Notes: a model not told the origin generated them from the sequence alone. Counted from the stretch's first letter, positions 8,367 to 18,908 are shown. The stretch is 64,000 nt of DNA from Bradyrhizobium sp. CCGUVB4N (GCF_024199945.1 NZ_JANADP010000001.1:2790001-2854000), one strand, 5' to 3'. Program-made: numbers and translations.

Positions 8367-8750
8367 ATGACCGACGAAACCGCGATGATGGTCGGCTCCG
8401 CGACCGTCTTCGTCGTCTCCGACATCGAAGCGAGCCTCGCTTATTACCGTGATGTACTCGGCTTTCAGGTCACTTTCGAATATGGCTCGCCCTTGTCTTA
8501 CGCTTGCCTGTGCCGCGACGAGGTGGCCCTGCATCTGCTCGCGGCGGCGGCAACGAAACGACTGCCCGGGCAGGGCGGCCTCTGCATCTTCGTCCGCGAC
8601 GTGGACCGGCTCTACACCGAGCTGTCCGGACGCGGCGCGAGGCTCATCAACCGGCCGGAGGACCGCGACTACGGCATGCGCGATTTCGATGTCGTCGATG
8701 CCGACGGCAATCAAGTCACATTTGGCATGGGCACGGACGCGGCGGCCTGA
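8367..8750 (+). CDS. VOC/glyoxalase-family protein
   Basis: 127 residues, the size of a single two-module vicinal-oxygen-chelate domain. Visible pattern: ATVFVVSDIEASLAYYRDVLGF at the N-terminus, EVALHLL in the middle and FDVVDADGNQVTFG at the C-terminus, the typical layout of glyoxalase/bleomycin-resistance relatives. Histidine 50-56 and a C-terminal acidic position could bind metal. The ATG follows GGGAGAACCTC. It is divergent from the CMD-family gene. The reaction is not deducible. Confidence 0.88.
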   Translation: MTDETAMMVGSATVFVVSDIEASLAYYRDVLGFQVTFEYGSPLSYACLCRDEVALHLLAAAATKRLPGQGGLCIFVRDVDRLYTELSGRGARLINRPEDRDYGMRDFDVVDADGNQVTFGMGTDAAA

Positions 8751-8778
8751 CGGCCGGCCGCGCCCGTCGCGATCAGGC

Positions 8779-9837
8779 TCAGATCCGTGCTTCCAGGATC
8801 AGGTTGAAGGGCGTCTCGGCGGCCCGGCGGAAGCGCGATAGGCCGCCTTCGCTGGCGACCTTGCGCAGCCGTGCTTCGCCGGCTTGCGCGCCGAGTGCGA
8901 GGCCCACCTCCTGATCGAGCGAGGCCGGGGTGCAGATCATGGTCGACGCCGCGTAATAGACGCGCCCGACCGGATTGAGATTGTCCTCGAGGCGGTCGCC
9001 CGCGAACGGTTCGACCAGCATGCAGGTGCCGTCCTTCGCCATGGTCTGTCGCACGTGGCTGATCGCGCCGACGGGATCGCCCATGTCGTGCAGGCAATCG
9101 AAGAAGCAGACGAGATCATAGCCCTCGGCCGGATAGGTCTTGGCCGAATGAACCGCGAAGCTGACGCGATCACCGAGCTTCGCCTCGGCTGCCGCCTTGC
9201 GCGCGGCCTCGATCGAACCCTCGTGATAGTCGAAGCCGTAGAAGCGTGACTTCGGGAAGGCCTCGGCCATCAAGCGTGTCGAGACGCCATGGCCGCAGCC
9301 GACATCGGCGACCTTGGCGCCGCGCTTCAGCTTGTCCACGACGCCGTCGAGCGCGGGCAGCCATTCCTGCACGAGGTGGTGCATGTAGCCGGTGCGGAAG
9401 AAGCGGGCCGTGCCGCAGAACAGGCACTCGCTGCGCCGGTTCCAGCCGACGCCCTTGCCGGACTTGAATGCGTCCGAGACCTTCGGCTCGTCGAGAAACG
9501 CCGATGCGATGACGTTGCCGAATGCACCGAGGAAAACCGGACTATCCTCGTCGGCAAGCGCCATCGCCTGCTCCGGCAGCATCGAAAACTTTCGTGATGC
9601 GGAATCGTATTCGATGTAGCCGGATGCCGCCTGGCTCGACAGCCATTCGCGGATATAGCGCTCCGTCGTTCCGGTGGCGCTCGCGAGCTCGGACGAACTC
9701 ATCGGCCCCTTGGCGGCGAGGGTCCGGTAGAGACCGAGCTTGTCTCCGAGCAGCACCAGCGATGCATTCATCGCCGCGCCGAACTCGGTGACCATCTTGC
9801 CCATAAAGGCATTCAACCTGTCGGCATTGACCTCCAT
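8779..9837 (-). CDS. Class I SAM-dependent methyltransferase with N-terminal winged helix
   Basis: 352 residues. An N-terminal winged-helix segment (LGLYRTLAAKGPMSSSELA and TTERYIREWLSSQAASGYI, residues about 30-75) resembles that of O-methyltransferases and Rv2258c-like proteins. It is followed by a Rossmann methyltransferase: VADVGCGHGVSTRLMAEAFP near 170 (motif I) and DLVCFFDCLHDMGDP near 240. The start at 9837 follows AAGGAGGTCGTC, a strong ribosome site, and an upstream in-frame ATG is rejected. Small-molecule O- or C-methylation is likely; the substrate is unknown. Confidence 0.88.
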   Translation of the reverse strand: MEVNADRLNAFMGKMVTEFGAAMNASLVLLGDKLGLYRTLAAKGPMSSSELASATGTTERYIREWLSSQAASGYIEYDSASRKFSMLPEQAMALADEDSPVFLGAFGNVIASAFLDEPKVSDAFKSGKGVGWNRRSECLFCGTARFFRTGYMHHLVQEWLPALDGVVDKLKRGAKVADVGCGHGVSTRLMAEAFPKSRFYGFDYHEGSIEAARKAAAEAKLGDRVSFAVHSAKTYPAEGYDLVCFFDCLHDMGDPVGAISHVRQTMAKDGTCMLVEPFAGDRLEDNLNPVGRVYYAASTMICTPASLDQEVGLALGAQAGEARLRKVASEGGLSRFRRAAETPFNLILEARI

Positions 9838-10090
9838 GACGACCTCCTTACAAAGGTTGCGTATTTTCAAGGGTCTGCGCAATCGCGCTGCGGGACGGCG
9901 CCAGGCATTCGCGGTCAAGCCCGCGGCCTGAACTTGCGCGTCCTCTCAATGGGTCAATTCGCCACGGAGGAGGTTCAAAGCGTCAGGAAGAGGTGATCCG
10001 GGAACCGGATGGCGCAGTCACCGGCATCGCATCGCTGGTATTGGAGCGGGCCCCGGCGTATAATTTGTGACCATTCTGACGGTTACCTGA

Positions 10091-10678
10091 ATGCCCAGCC
10101 TTGTACGTTCCTGCGGTCTCGCAACTCTCTTCGCGGTGCTCTGCTTCGGTGGAGCACCGGCTCATGCGCAGGTCGCCCCCCTGCAATATTGGATTCCGGG
10201 CGGGGCTTTCGGCTTTGGCAACAGCGCCGACAGCTACGGTAATTTCCCGGCCTTCAATGCCGGCGATGCGAGCGGCTATGGCTTTCGTCCCGGTTTCTTT
10301 GTCGGAAGCCAGAGCGGCAATCTCGGTCTGAGCGGTTTCAGCCAGCCGGGTCCGGCCGGTAATTTCAGCGCGCTGTCTTACGACAGCACGCAGTTCGGCT
10401 ACAACATGAAGAGCGCCGGTGGCATGCCCGTGACGTTCTTTGCCGGCTTCGACACGCTGAAATATGGCAACGGCATCGGCAGTTCGGTTGCGCCGCTGAC
10501 CTCCGGCGCTGCGCCCAGCTATGGCGGCTTCGCCGGTGTCGAGTTCAAACCGACGTCGAACCTCAGCCTGTCGTTCGGGGCCGGTTTTTCCCAGCGAGGC
10601 TCGGGCCGCATGGATAGCGATATCAGGTCGGACATGCTGCCCGGCGAGTCGCCGGCGCTCGGTCAGCTACGACACTAG
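10091..10678 (+). CDS. Secreted Gly/Ser-rich protein, possible outer-membrane protein
   Basis: 195 residues. A signal peptide (SLVRSCGLATLFAVLCFGGAPAHAQ) is followed by a Gly-, Ser-, Phe- and Tyr-rich sequence with alternating patterns such as GYGFRPGFFVGSQSGNLGLSG and VEFKPTSNLSLSFGAGFSQ. These resemble the outer-membrane beta-barrel proteins of Bradyrhizobium, although the length is short for a full barrel and no terminal aromatic residue is present. It converges with the RNA methyltransferase gene 4 bases downstream. The function is not recognised. Confidence 0.65.
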   Translation: MPSLVRSCGLATLFAVLCFGGAPAHAQVAPLQYWIPGGAFGFGNSADSYGNFPAFNAGDASGYGFRPGFFVGSQSGNLGLSGFSQPGPAGNFSALSYDSTQFGYNMKSAGGMPVTFFAGFDTLKYGNGIGSSVAPLTSGAAPSYGGFAGVEFKPTSNLSLSFGAGFSQRGSGRMDSDIRSDMLPGESPALGQLRH

Positions 10679-10682
10679 GGCT

Positions 10683-11927
10683 TCATCGCGTAAATCGCGC
10701 CACCAGCTCCACGTGCGGGGTGTGGCGGAACTGGTCGACCGGGACCACGGCGTCGATCTTGTAACCGCCATCGATCAGCAGCCTCGCGTCGCGTGCGAAG
10801 GTTGCGACATTGCAGGACACCGCGATCACGACCGGTACCTTGCTCGCCGCGAGTTTCAGCGCCTGCGCTTGTGCGCCCTGGCGCGGCGGATCGAACACCA
10901 CGGCATCGATATCGCGCAACTCCGGCGGCACCAGCGGACGGCGGAACAGGTCGCGCGGCTCGGCCTTGATCGGCTTCAGCCCCGGCGTGCGCGCGGCCTT
11001 CGCGAGCGCGGCGATCGCGCCGGCGTCATTGTCGTAAGCGGTGACGCGGGCCTTCTCGGCGAGCCGCAATGCGAACGGGCCGACGCCGCAGAAGAGATCG
11101 AGGACCTCCTTCGCCTTGCCGAGGCGCTCGGCAACGAGTGCAGCGAGCGTCTCTTCTCCCGCCACCGTTGCCTGCAGGAACGAGCCCGGCGGCAGCGTCA
11201 CCTCGGCACGGCCCATCCTGATCGTCGGCGGCAGGCGTTGCAGCACCAGCTCACCATGCCGCGTCAGCCGCGCCAGGTCATGCTGCTCGGCGACGCGCGA
11301 TAGCGCCGTGACCAGAGGCGTCGGCAGCGGCCCGGAGCCGCGCACGTCGACATCGAGACCATTGGCGGTCGCGGTCACCTGGATATCGAGCGGTTTCGTC
11401 ACCGGCATTTTTGACGTCAGCGGCTCCGCGAGCGCCCAGGCGGCATCGAGCGCACCGTCGAGCGCAGGATCGAGGATCGGGCAGCGATGGATCGGGATCA
11501 CGTCGTGCGAGCTTGCGGCCGAGAAGCCGACCTTGAGCACGTCATGCGTGCCGAACCTTCCGTGCAGCGTCACGCGCCTTCGGCCGGTGCCGTGGGCATC
11601 GACCAGCGGCGCCACCTCGCAATCGAGGCCGGCCTGCGCCAGCGTCTCGACCACGATGTTGCGCTTCCACGCGTGATAGGGCTCGGCCGCCCAATGCTGG
11701 ATGGCGCAGCCGCCGCAGATGCCGAAATGTGGGCAGAACGGCTCAACGCGCTCGGGGCTTGCGACGTCGACCGCGAGCAGCTTGCGGCGGTCGGGATGAC
11801 CGGCGACATGGTCGACCTCGACGCTCTCGCCGCCAAGCGTGTAGGGCACGTAAACCGCATCGCCGGTCGTGAGCGAGACGCCATCGCCGCGATGGCCCAC
11901 ATGATCGATCGTGATGCGTTCAACCAC
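10683..11927 (-). CDS. TrmA/RlmD-family RNA m5U methyltransferase
   Basis: 414 residues. An N-terminal TRAM-like segment leads to an iron-sulphur cluster motif [15 protein letters not shown] (near 69-83). The methyltransferase half carries [17 protein letters not shown], then [13 protein letters not shown] and [18 protein letters not shown], where the last Cys is the expected nucleophile of the RumA/TrmA family. The enzyme methylates uridine C5 in rRNA or tRNA; which target is not decided here. The GTG start at 11927 overlaps the last eight bases of tlyA (GTGGTTGA), implying translational coupling, and agrees with family N-termini better than the longer frame. Confidence 0.9.
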   Translation of the reverse strand: MVERITIDHVGHRGDGVSLTTGDAVYVPYTLGGESVEVDHVAGHPDRRKLLAVDVASPERVEPFCPHFGICGGCAIQHWAAEPYHAWKRNIVVETLAQAGLDCEVAPLVDAHGTGRRRVTLHGRFGTHDVLKVGFSAASSHDVIPIHRCPILDPALDGALDAAWALAEPLTSKMPVTKPLDIQVTATANGLDVDVRGSGPLPTPLVTALSRVAEQHDLARLTRHGELVLQRLPPTIRMGRAEVTLPPGSFLQATVAGEETLAALVAERLGKAKEVLDLFCGVGPFALRLAEKARVTAYDNDAGAIAALAKAARTPGLKPIKAEPRDLFRRPLVPPELRDIDAVVFDPPRQGAQAQALKLAASKVPVVIAVSCNVATFARDARLLIDGGYKIDAVVPVDQFRHTPHVELVARFTR

Positions 11928-12654
11928 GGCGCGCGCCCAGGAAGAATTCGATGTTGCCGTCGCCGCCTGCGATCGAGGAGGGAAACACCGCGATGTCGGT
12001 GCAGCCGAGCGACGCGGCAAAGGTCGCGATGTCGTCGCAGATTTCCTGATGCACCGCGGCGTCGCGGACGATGCCCTTCTTGTTGTGCTTCCGATCGGCT
12101 TCGAACTGCGGCTTGATCAGCGCCAGCAGGCTCATCGGCGCGGCGGCCAGCGACAGCGCCACCGGCAGCACGGTCTTCAGCGAAATGAAACTGACGTCGA
12201 TCACGACGACATCGGGCCGCGCCGGCAGTCGCTTGCCCTCATAGCTGCGAATGTCGGTCGCCTCCATCGATACGATCTTTGGATGATCGCGCAGCGAGGC
12301 GTGCAGCTGGCTGGTGCCGACGTCGATGGCGAACACCAGGCTCGCGCCATTCGCCAGCAGCACTTCGGTGAAGCCGCCGGTGGAGGCGCCGACGTCGAGG
12401 CAGACATGGTCCTCGATGTCGATCGGATACCGCTCCAATGCGCCCGCGAGCTTGACGCCACCGCGCGACACATAGGGGTGCGCCGGCTCGGCCTGGATCA
12501 CGGCGTCCTCGGCGATCGTCTCCGAGGGTTTGGCGACCTGCTTGTCGTCGGCCGTGACGAGGCCGGCCTCGATCGCCGCGCGCGCCCGCGCCCGGCTCTC
12601 GAACAGGCCGCGCTCGACCAGCAGAACATCCGCACGCTTGCGGGCAGGGGACAT
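11920..12654 (-). CDS. tlyA: TlyA-family rRNA 2'-O-methyltransferase
   Basis: 244 residues. An S4 RNA-binding domain is at the N-terminus ([20 protein letters not shown]...AAIEAGLV), followed by an FtsJ-like methyltransferase: [32 protein letters not shown] (SAM motif) and [17 protein letters not shown]. TlyA enzymes methylate 16S and 23S rRNA riboses and were first annotated as hemolysins. The gene sits between the deoxyribosyltransferase and the RNA methyltransferase genes, overlapping the latter, in the dxs operon. The dxs-tlyA linkage is common in bacteria. Confidence 0.94.
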   Translation of the reverse strand: MSPARKRADVLLVERGLFESRARARAAIEAGLVTADDKQVAKPSETIAEDAVIQAEPAHPYVSRGGVKLAGALERYPIDIEDHVCLDVGASTGGFTEVLLANGASLVFAIDVGTSQLHASLRDHPKIVSMEATDIRSYEGKRLPARPDVVVIDVSFISLKTVLPVALSLAAAPMSLLALIKPQFEADRKHNKKGIVRDAAVHQEICDDIATFAASLGCTDIAVFPSSIAGGDGNIEFFLGARRG

Positions 12655-12681
12655 GATCTCTCCGAGAGACGATTGAAACGT

Positions 12682-13236
12682 CTATGATGCGATCAATCGC
12701 GCGGCTGCGATCCGGACGCAAGTCTCGAACGCGGCGAGATCGTGCCAGACGTCGGCCGGTGGTTCTGCCGGCGTCACCAGTGGGCAGCCGTGCAGCTCCA
12801 GCGCGTGGATCATCATGAGATTGTCGACGAGGCCGAAATCCTCGACCGTCAGCCCCTGTGCGTCGACCAGCCGCCCGTCTTCAGCGGTGACGGCCGTGAA
12901 GCGCCTGACGCGGTCGGCATAGCTGGCGCCATCGTTGGAATAGGCCAGGCAGAACTTGCGGCGCCCGGCCATGTAGCCGAGCTCGTAGACGGTGCCGGGA
13001 TCGGCACCGGCGCCGCGGAACGGGGTGAGATTGGCGATGATGGCGTCGGCCCCGTCCATCATGGCCTCGTTGCCGCAGAAGATCTGCCGCGACGCATCAG
13101 GCGCGGTGAGGTCGATGGCGTTGTCGAGGGGGTAGAGGCCGATGAGGCCGTGGGCAGCGCAGATCGCGGCTTTCTGCCGGCCGATCTCAACCGCATCCGG
13201 CAGGAACACATCGGGACCTGCCAGATAGATTTTCAT
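12682..13236 (-). CDS. Nucleoside 2-deoxyribosyltransferase family protein
   Basis: 184 residues. The motif MKIYLAGPDVFLPDA at the N-terminus, MMDGADAIIANLTPFRG near 58 and DPGTVYELGYMAGRRK near 80 are the substrate-binding blocks, and the Glu in VYELGYMAG is the expected nucleophile. Family members transfer or hydrolyse deoxyribose on nucleosides or nucleotides. It lies between dxs and tlyA on the same strand with short gaps (38 and 27 bases), so it is probably co-transcribed in a housekeeping unit. Its precise substrate is not visible. Confidence 0.9.
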   Translation of the reverse strand: MKIYLAGPDVFLPDAVEIGRQKAAICAAHGLIGLYPLDNAIDLTAPDASRQIFCGNEAMMDGADAIIANLTPFRGAGADPGTVYELGYMAGRRKFCLAYSNDGASYADRVRRFTAVTAEDGRLVDAQGLTVEDFGLVDNLMMIHALELHGCPLVTPAEPPADVWHDLAAFETCVRIAAARLIAS

Positions 13237-13274
13237 GAACGTCGCGCCGCTTCGCGTGAGGTCGAAGCTCGCCC

Positions 13275-15203
13275 TCAGGCGAGCTTGACCGTCTCGGTCT
13301 TGACGTCCTTGCCGAGCGCTTCGAACACCTTGGCGACGATGCCCTTGGCGTCGAGACCGGCGCGGGCGTACATCGCGTTCGGCGTGTCGTGATCCTGGAA
13401 CACGTCGGGCAGGACCATCGTGCGGAACTTGACCATGCCGGTGTCGAGCACGCCCTGATCGGTCAGGAACTGCGCGACATGCGAGCCGAAGCCGCCGATC
13501 GAACCTTCTTCCACCGTGATCAGAACGTCGTGGTCGCGGGCGAGCTTGAGCACCAGCTCGGTGTCGAGCGGCTTCATGAAGCGCGCATCCGCGATCGAGG
13601 TCGAGAGGCCATGGGCGGCGAGTTCGTCAGCCGCCTTCTCGCATTCGGCCAGACGCGTGCCGAAGGAGAGCAGGGCGATCTTGTTGCCCTGGCGGATCAT
13701 GCGTCCCTTGCCGATCTCGAGGGGAACGCCGACGTCGGGCATCTCGATGCCGCGGCCTTCGCCGCGCGGATAGCGCAGCGAGCTCGGACGGTCGTCGATC
13801 GCAACCTGGGTCGCCACCATGTGCACGAGTTCGGCTTCGTCGGCCGCCGCCATGATCACCATGTTCGGCAGACAGCCGAGATAGGCGTTGTCGAACGAGC
13901 CGGCATGCGTCGCGCCGTCGGCACCGACAAGGCCGGCGCGGTCGATGGCGAAGCGCACGGGCAGGTTCTGGATCGCGACGTCATGGACGATCTGGTCGTA
14001 GCCGCGCTGCAGGAAGGTCGAGTAGATCGCGCAGAACGGCTTGTAGCCTTCGGTCGCAAGACCGGCGGCGAAGGTCACCGCGTGCTGCTCGGCGATACCG
14101 ACGTCGAAGGTGCGGTCGGGGAAAGCCTTGTTGAAGATGTCGACGCCGGTGCCCGACGGCATCGCCGCGGTGATGGCGACGATCTTCTCGTCCTTCTGGG
14201 CTTCCTTGACCAGGCTCTGGCCGAACACGTTCTGGTAGGCCGGCGCGTTCGGCTTGGCTTTCGCCTGGGTGCCGGTCGCGACGTCGAACTTGACGACGGC
14301 GTGGTACTTGTCGGCGGACGCTTCCGCCGGGCCGTAGCCCTTGCCCTTCTGTGTCACGACGTGGACCAGGATCGGGCCGGTCTCCATGTCGCGCACGTTC
14401 TTCAGCACGGGCAGCAGATGGTCGAGGTTATGGCCGTCGATCGGGCCGACGTAGTAGAAGCCGAGCTCTTCGAACAGCGTGCCGCCGTCCATCATGAAGC
14501 CGCGGGAATATTCCTCGACGCGGTTGGCGCGGTTGGCGAGGATCTTCGGCAGGCGCTTGTTGATCTGCTTGGCCGCATCGCGCAGCGTGCGATAGGTCTT
14601 GCCGGAGTAGAGGCGCGACAGATAGGCGCTCATGGCGCCGACCGGCGGCGCGATCGACATGTCATTGTCGTTGAGGATGACGATCAGGCGCGAGTTCATG
14701 GCGCCCGCATTGTTCATGGCCTCGTAGGCCATGCCTGCCGACATCGCACCGTCACCGATCACTGCGATAACGTTGTTCTTGCCACCAGCGAGGTCGCGCG
14801 CGACGGCCATGCCGAGGCCGGCGGAGATCGAGGTCGAGGAATGCGCGGCGCCGAACGGATCGTAATCGCTCTCGCTGCGCTTGGTGAAGCCGGAGAGGCC
14901 GCCGCCGGTGCGCAAGGTGCGGATGCGGTCGCGGCGTCCGGTGAGGATCTTGTGCGGATAGGCCTGGTGGCCGACGTCCCAGATCAGCCGATCGCGCGGC
15001 GTGTCGAAGACGTAGTGGATCGCGGTGGTGAGCTCGACCACACCGAGACCCGCGCCGAAGTGACCGCCGGTCACCGAGACGGCATCGATGGTCTCCTGAC
15101 GCAGCTCGTCGGCGACCTGGCGAACCTGCTCGACCTTGAGCTTGCGCAGGTCTTCCGGCGTCCGGATGGTGTCGAGAAGCGGCGTTTTACTATATGCGTT
15201 CAC
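13275..15203 (-). CDS. dxs: 1-deoxy-D-xylulose-5-phosphate synthase
   Basis: 642 residues, the normal DXS length. The enzyme condenses pyruvate and glyceraldehyde 3-phosphate with thiamine diphosphate, the first step of the MEP isoprenoid pathway. Seen: [40 protein letters not shown] (catalytic His), [19 protein letters not shown] (ThDP motif GDG-x-N), and the transketolase pyrimidine and C-terminal domains ([16 protein letters not shown]). GTG at 15203 (product begins [18 protein letters not shown]) follows GGAAATCGCC. A TTG four codons upstream is less likely. It is the first gene of dxs-deoxyribosyltransferase-tlyA-methyltransferase. Confidence 0.96.
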   Translation of the reverse strand: MNAYSKTPLLDTIRTPEDLRKLKVEQVRQVADELRQETIDAVSVTGGHFGAGLGVVELTTAIHYVFDTPRDRLIWDVGHQAYPHKILTGRRDRIRTLRTGGGLSGFTKRSESDYDPFGAAHSSTSISAGLGMAVARDLAGGKNNVIAVIGDGAMSAGMAYEAMNNAGAMNSRLIVILNDNDMSIAPPVGAMSAYLSRLYSGKTYRTLRDAAKQINKRLPKILANRANRVEEYSRGFMMDGGTLFEELGFYYVGPIDGHNLDHLLPVLKNVRDMETGPILVHVVTQKGKGYGPAEASADKYHAVVKFDVATGTQAKAKPNAPAYQNVFGQSLVKEAQKDEKIVAITAAMPSGTGVDIFNKAFPDRTFDVGIAEQHAVTFAAGLATEGYKPFCAIYSTFLQRGYDQIVHDVAIQNLPVRFAIDRAGLVGADGATHAGSFDNAYLGCLPNMVIMAAADEAELVHMVATQVAIDDRPSSLRYPRGEGRGIEMPDVGVPLEIGKGRMIRQGNKIALLSFGTRLAECEKAADELAAHGLSTSIADARFMKPLDTELVLKLARDHDVLITVEEGSIGGFGSHVAQFLTDQGVLDTGMVKFRTMVLPDVFQDHDTPNAMYARAGLDAKGIVAKVFEALGKDVKTETVKLA

Positions 15204-15799
15204 GGCGATTTCCAATTTGTCAGCGCCGGAAGGTCATTCCGGTGCGCGATGGGTTTGCACAATGTCGGCGCAGCGCGAGTCCTCAAACCGTCGGAGCCAC
15301 CTGCATGGGGCAAGGCCCCGTCTTCAAGCTTAGGTGAGCTTAAGTGCGCTCCGGTTCAGTCTCTGTGATCCCTGTCACGTAGATCGGCTTCGTCCGTCCC
15401 AGCCAATTTCATTAGCGATTTGAAGCTCTTGTCGTCGGAAATCGGTCCCCACGTCAAAGCTAACAAAAAGCCACACTCCGCGCAGCTTTACACCAAAGCT
15501 TCGGCCAAAGCCAACCCGCCCGACCGCTTACGGGTATGCAGGTGCAACCGGCGGGCCAATTTGGTTAATCGCGGCGCCGGCGGGGAAGTTCCAATCTTGC
15601 CCGGTTCCTTGGCAGGATTCTGGGCGAAAGAACAGCCATTTTTACGGGATTCGCCGGGCGAAAACGCGTCAGCGCGGGAACCCGTCAATTTTGGTGCCCG
15701 GCTGCTCGCTGCCGGGAGCAGAGATAGCGGCGTGCGATCTTGAAAAAATGCAGGCGACCGATGCTCGGGACGGGCAGCTTTGGGAAAGAGAGCGCCCTT
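15204..15799. other. Non-coding stretch between xseB and dxs
   Basis: About 600 bases without a supportable gene. Frames that stay open on either strand have no ribosome site and encode low-complexity Arg/Ala/Pro sequence typical of G+C-rich intergenic DNA. It must contain the dxs promoter; no clear -35/-10 pair or palindrome was identified. Confidence 0.6.
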
Positions 15800-16051
15800 T
15801 TACTGCACGTCGAGCGGTGCGGTTCCGACCGCTTGGCCGCTGGCGTCGGTGGTGATCTTGTCGACCCGAGCCTCGGCCTGGCGCAACAATTCCTCGCAGC
15901 GGCGCTTCAGGGCTTCGCCGCGCTCGTAGATCGTGACGGATTCCTCGAGCGGCACCTTGCCGTCCTCGAGCCGCTTCACGATCGTTTCGAGTTCCTCGAT
16001 CGCGCGCTCGAAGGTGAGCCGGGAGACGTCGACTTGGGTATTTTCGGCCAT
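15800..16051 (-). CDS. xseB: Exodeoxyribonuclease VII small subunit
   Basis: 83 residues, typical for XseB. The helical core is plain: LTFERAIEELETIVKRLEDG, KVPLEESVTIYERGEALKRR and CEELLRQAEARVDKI. XseB coats the helical segments of XseA to make the exonuclease VII complex that degrades single-stranded DNA to oligonucleotides. xseA is not in the window. It follows the histone-deacetylase-like gene by 74 bases on the same strand, an order known from Bradyrhizobium relatives. Confidence 0.95.
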   Translation of the reverse strand: MAENTQVDVSRLTFERAIEELETIVKRLEDGKVPLEESVTIYERGEALKRRCEELLRQAEARVDKITTDASGQAVGTAPLDVQ

Positions 16052-16125
16052 ATCCGTTTCCGATTGCCCGATTCGCTTGCCATCTCAAACAGCAGGGTTT
16101 TGCGGGCTTAATGTGGCGGGTCCGT

Positions 16126-17055
16126 CTAGGCGCCCATCAGGGCGCCGACATGCGCCGTAACAGATTCTTTCAGTCCTTGCAGATCGTAGCCGCCTTCGAG
16201 CACAGAAACAACGCGGCCGCCAGCGGACTTGTCGGCGAGGTCCATCAGCTTGCGCGTAACCCAGGAATAGTCCTCCGCGCGCAAATTCAGCGAAGCCAGC
16301 GGATCGCGGTAATGCGCGTCGAAGCCCGCGGAGATGATGAGCAGCTCAGGGCTGAATTTCTCGAGTTGCGGCAGGATCAGATTCTCGAACGCGCTGCGGA
16401 ATTCGGGCCCGCCGTCTTCCGAGGCGAGCGGTGCATTGACGATGGTGTCGTGATCGCCGCGCTCGCCCTTGGCGCCGGTGCCCGGAAACAGCGGCATTTG
16501 ATGCGTCGAGCAGTACATCACGGTCGGGTCAGACCAGAAGATGTCCTGGGTGCCGTTGCCGTGGTGAACGTCGAAATCGACGATGGCCGCGCGCTTGATG
16601 CCGTATTTGCGCTGCGCATGGCGCGCGGCGATCGCGACATTGTCGAAGAAGCAGAAGCCCATCGGCTTGCCGATCTCGGCGTGATGGCCGGGCGGGCGCA
16701 CCGCGACGAAGGCGTTGCGGTGCTCGCCGTTCATCACCGCTTCGGTCGCAGCCACCGCGCCGCCGACGCCGCGCATCACCGCTTCCCACGTGCCGGGGGA
16801 CATCGAGGTGTCGCCGTCGATATAGACCTGGCCGCTGGTCGGCGCGATATGGCGCAGCTCGGTGACGTAATGCTCGTTGTGGCACAGCGTGACGAGATCG
16901 AGATCGCCCTCCGGCGCGAGGTCGCGCGCCAGGAACTGGAAGCGCTCGACCGACAGCGCCTCCTCCACCGCGCGCAGGCGGTCGGGTCTTTCAGGGTGTC
17001 CCGGCGGCGTGACGTGGTCGAGGCAGGCCTTGTGGGAAAGGAGGAGCGTGCTCAT
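16126..17055 (-). CDS. Histone deacetylase-family hydrolase
   Basis: 309 residues. The arginase/deacetylase-fold zinc site is complete: VRPPGHHAEIGKPMGFCFFD (the His-His charge relay and conserved Phe), IVDFDVHHGNGTQDIFW (Asp and His zinc ligands) and ISAGFDAHYRDPLASL (third ligand Asp), then SVLEGGYDL near the end. Bacterial members act as acetylpolyamine amidohydrolases or related deacetylases; the substrate here is unknown. The ATG at 17055 (STLLLSHKACLDHVTPPGHP) fits the family N-terminus, and the longer frame upstream does not. It probably shares a transcript with xseB. Confidence 0.93.
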   Translation of the reverse strand: MSTLLLSHKACLDHVTPPGHPERPDRLRAVEEALSVERFQFLARDLAPEGDLDLVTLCHNEHYVTELRHIAPTSGQVYIDGDTSMSPGTWEAVMRGVGGAVAATEAVMNGEHRNAFVAVRPPGHHAEIGKPMGFCFFDNVAIAARHAQRKYGIKRAAIVDFDVHHGNGTQDIFWSDPTVMYCSTHQMPLFPGTGAKGERGDHDTIVNAPLASEDGGPEFRSAFENLILPQLEKFSPELLIISAGFDAHYRDPLASLNLRAEDYSWVTRKLMDLADKSAGGRVVSVLEGGYDLQGLKESVTAHVGALMGA

Positions 17056-17190
17056 CAGGTCGGCCTCACAGGGAACGAACTCTCGACGTCGCTTGGCGCA
17101 TCCGGCGCCAAAACGCAATGCAAAACCCAATCTATGCGTTCCACCGCGAATGGCAAAGGGTTGTCCCGTTCCGCGCGGGCTTCATCCGCA

Positions 17191-18846
17191 TCAATTCACG
17201 CGCAGGATGCGGGTCGGCGGCAGCGGGCCGATCGGACCATGTGCCTTGAAAAAGGCAAACAGCGCATCGGCGTCATAGCCGCCATATTGCGGCGAAGCGC
17301 CCTGTTTCGCGACCGTAAACCCGTCGCCGCCGACGGCGAGGTAATCGTTGACGGTCACGCGGTAGCCGGTACCCGGCTCGATCGGTTTGCCATTGAGCGT
17401 CATTTTGTCGGCCATCACGCGTTCGCCGAACTGCTTTGACGCATCCCAGCTGTAGCTAAATCCGATCGACACCTGGAGGATCCGCGGCCGCTTCGGATCG
17501 AGCCATTGCTGCTCCAGCATGTCCTTGAGCTGGCTGCCGGTGAGCGTCATCGTGACGAGGCGGTTGCGAAATGGCTGGCTCGCGAACAGCTCGCCGTAGG
17601 ACACCGCGCCGTTCTCTTTCGGGATGATGTCGGTGCGGATGCCGCCGGGATTGGTGAGCGCGATGACAGCGCTGCCATCCTTGGCGTCCCTGGTTGCGGC
17701 GAGCTGTGCATCGGCAATGACGTCGCCGAGCGGGCTTTCACCGGCTTCGTTCGGGACGCGCGACAGCGTCTGCGTCACCGATCCGGCCGGCCGGTTGGCA
17801 ATCGGCGCCGAGAGCTTGTCATAGGCGTCGATCAGCGCGGTCTGCTCGGGATCCTTGGCCAGCGACGCGTTGGCGACGATGACGTTCTCGGCCTTGGCGC
17901 TGACGATGTCGCGCGTCGCCGGATCGAGCTTGAGGTCGATCGCGGTGACCAGCGTGCCGTATTTATCGCCGCTGGTGACCAGCCTGCCGTCGATATTGCA
18001 AACATAGGCACGATGGGTGTGGCCGCTGACCACGACGTCGACGGCGCGATCGAACTTCTTGACGATGTCGACGATCGGCCCCGTGATCGCCGGGCATTCG
18101 TTGTAGTCGCCGGAGGGCTCGCCGCCCTGGTGGATCAGCACCACGATCGCCTCGACGCCGCGCGCCTTCAGTTGCGGCACCAGCGCGTTCACCGTCTCGG
18201 CCTCGTCGCGAAATTCGAGCCCGGCAATGCCCGACGGAGAGACGATGTCGGCGGTCTCCTTCAAGGTCAGCCCGATAAAGGCGACCGGGATGCCCTCGAA
18301 CTCCCTGATCTCGTAAGGCGGCAACACGCTCTTGCCGGTCGCGGTCTCGATGGTGGAAGCCGCGAGGTAGTGGAATTTTGCTCCGGTGAACGGATGCGGC
18401 CCCTGGCATCCATCTTCCGGATGGCAGCCGCCGTTCTGCATCCTGAGCAGCTCGGTCTTGCCCTCGTCGAATTCGTGATTGCCGACCGAGGTGATCGCAA
18501 GCCCCATCATCGAGAGCGCCTCGACCGACGGTTCGTCGTGAAACATCGCCGACAGGAACGGGCTCGCACCGATCAGGTCGCCGGCGGCGACGAAGATGGT
18601 GTTCTTGTGCCCCTCGCGCAATTGCTTCACCAGCGTCGCCATGTACTCGGCGCCGCCGGCGGCCACCATCACCTTCTTGCTCTTGTCTTCGGGATCGTTG
18701 ATGCGGATGCCGCCCGGCGGCGGACGGAGATTGCCGTGGAAATCGTTGATCGCGAGGATGCGCAACTCGACCGGCGCCGCGGTCTGGGCTGCGGCGGGCA
18801 GGGCGAAGATGAGCGCGAGCGCAGCAAGGACGGATTGGTATCGCAT
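17191..18846 (-). CDS. Periplasmic 5'-nucleotidase (metallophosphatase) family protein
   Basis: 551 residues. A signal peptide (RYQSVLAALALIFALPAAAQ) precedes a calcineurin-like phosphoesterase domain with metal ligands in ILAINDFHGNL, FVAAGDLIGASP, TSVGNHEFDEG, VVLIHQGGE and VVVSGHTHRAY. The C-terminal 5_nucleotid_C domain has ALTNPGGIRTDI and the substrate-stacking region NDYLAVGGDGF. The enzyme hydrolyses extracytoplasmic nucleotides to nucleosides and phosphate. ATG at 18846 starts the signal peptide directly; the frame upstream adds 14 residues without support. Confidence 0.93.
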   Translation of the reverse strand: MRYQSVLAALALIFALPAAAQTAAPVELRILAINDFHGNLRPPPGGIRINDPEDKSKKVMVAAGGAEYMATLVKQLREGHKNTIFVAAGDLIGASPFLSAMFHDEPSVEALSMMGLAITSVGNHEFDEGKTELLRMQNGGCHPEDGCQGPHPFTGAKFHYLAASTIETATGKSVLPPYEIREFEGIPVAFIGLTLKETADIVSPSGIAGLEFRDEAETVNALVPQLKARGVEAIVVLIHQGGEPSGDYNECPAITGPIVDIVKKFDRAVDVVVSGHTHRAYVCNIDGRLVTSGDKYGTLVTAIDLKLDPATRDIVSAKAENVIVANASLAKDPEQTALIDAYDKLSAPIANRPAGSVTQTLSRVPNEAGESPLGDVIADAQLAATRDAKDGSAVIALTNPGGIRTDIIPKENGAVSYGELFASQPFRNRLVTMTLTGSQLKDMLEQQWLDPKRPRILQVSIGFSYSWDASKQFGERVMADKMTLNGKPIEPGTGYRVTVNDYLAVGGDGFTVAKQGASPQYGGYDADALFAFFKAHGPIGPLPPTRILRVN

Positions 18847-18908
18847 GGAATCAGAGTAGTCGTTCCGCGCGAAGATTTCACGAAGCATTGTCGTGATCGC
18901 GCCGAGGC

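Noticed and set aside
13389..15368. Very long open frame on the plus strand opposite dxs
   Set aside because: Antisense shadow of a G+C-rich gene: dxs is intact and the opposite frame encodes Arg/Val/Asp/His-rich sequence with no family pattern or ribosome site.
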